Source: an uncultured Odoribacter sp. (GTDB taxonomy: Bacteria; Bacteroidota; Bacteroidia; Bacteroidales; Marinifilaceae). From it: a stretch of 5,944 nucleotides of DNA. The notes under the pieces were generated by a model. The model had not been told where the DNA came from. It worked only from the letters and a program-made list of their open reading frames with translations, and searched no databases. Position 1 is the first letter of the stretch, and every line of letters begins with the position of its first letter. Below are positions 5,837 through 5,944 of the stretch, one piece after another. The stretch covers positions 1 to 5,944 of the forward strand of contig URJC01000164.1 of NCBI GenBank assembly GCA_900548135.1, read 5' to 3'. The position numbers and the translations under genes are program-made.

Positions 5837-5944
5837 ATGTCAGAACAAACTCCTCTGGTATTAGGTACAGAGGATATACGGAAATTATTGATGCGGTATG
5901 CTATCCCGGCGATTGTAGCAATGACTGCTGCCTCGTTGTACAAT
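5837..5944 (+). CDS. MATE-family efflux transporter, N-terminal fragment (runs off right edge)
   Basis: Thirty-six codons are present, beginning MSEQTPLVLGTEDIRKLLMR and continuing YAIPAIVAMTAASLYN. The pattern of a short polar N-terminus, then a Leu-Leu-x-x-Tyr-Ala-x-Pro-Ala-Ile start of the first membrane helix ending in SLYN, is typical of MATE-family transporters of the MepA/NorM type. These export drugs or metabolites in exchange for Na+ or H+ across the inner membrane; full length is about 450 residues. Only the first helix is visible, so substrate and ion cannot be assigned. It lies 59 bp downstream of ispG on the same strand and may be transcribed separately. The upstream bases are AT-rich with no Shine-Dalgarno sequence. 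Confidence 0.8.
   Translation, partial: MSEQTPLVLGTEDIRKLLMRYAIPAIVAMTAASLYN

Overview
The window looks like a chromosomal segment from a Bacteroidetes bacterium, most likely of the order Bacteroidales. Three things support this. TAnnTTTG promoter elements recur in front of genes, Shine-Dalgarno sequences are mostly absent, and IspG is the long (about 610 residue) form with a large central insertion. I cannot name the genus with confidence.

Layout. Bases 1-1153, minus strand, hold the N-terminal two thirds of ilvD (dihydroxy-acid dehydratase), cut by the left edge. Bases 1154-1519 hold its control region, also on the minus strand: a TTTG-N21-TAnnTTTG promoter, then two complete peptide-leader attenuators one after the other. 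Each has a short ORF packed with Leu, Ile and Val codons (24 and 20 residues), an antiterminator arm that overlaps the end of that ORF, and a perfect or near-perfect hairpin followed by seven U. Upstream of the promoter lie two adjacent perfect palindromes (1553-1583). Next comes a small orphan ORF on the minus strand (1588-1833) that looks like a lipoprotein. The plus strand then carries a long-chain acyl-CoA synthetase (AMP-forming) at 1984-3915, followed 26 bp later by ispG at 3942-5777. The first 36 codons of a MATE-family efflux protein start at 5837 and run off the right edge.

How they work together. ilvD catalyses the shared last-but-one step of valine and isoleucine synthesis and also supplies the precursor of leucine. 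Its leaders are rich in exactly these three amino acids, so this is ribosome-mediated feedback at the RNA level. The acyl-CoA synthetase and ispG are closely spaced and probably co-transcribed from a promoter almost touching the first start codon. They belong to different pathways (fatty-acid activation and MEP isoprenoid synthesis), so the pairing is probably transcriptional convenience.

The most noteworthy item is the tandem double attenuator in front of ilvD. The repeat units share the same terminator arms, which raises the possibility that the two switches also pair with each other. None of the short leader ORFs would be picked up by a normal gene caller.
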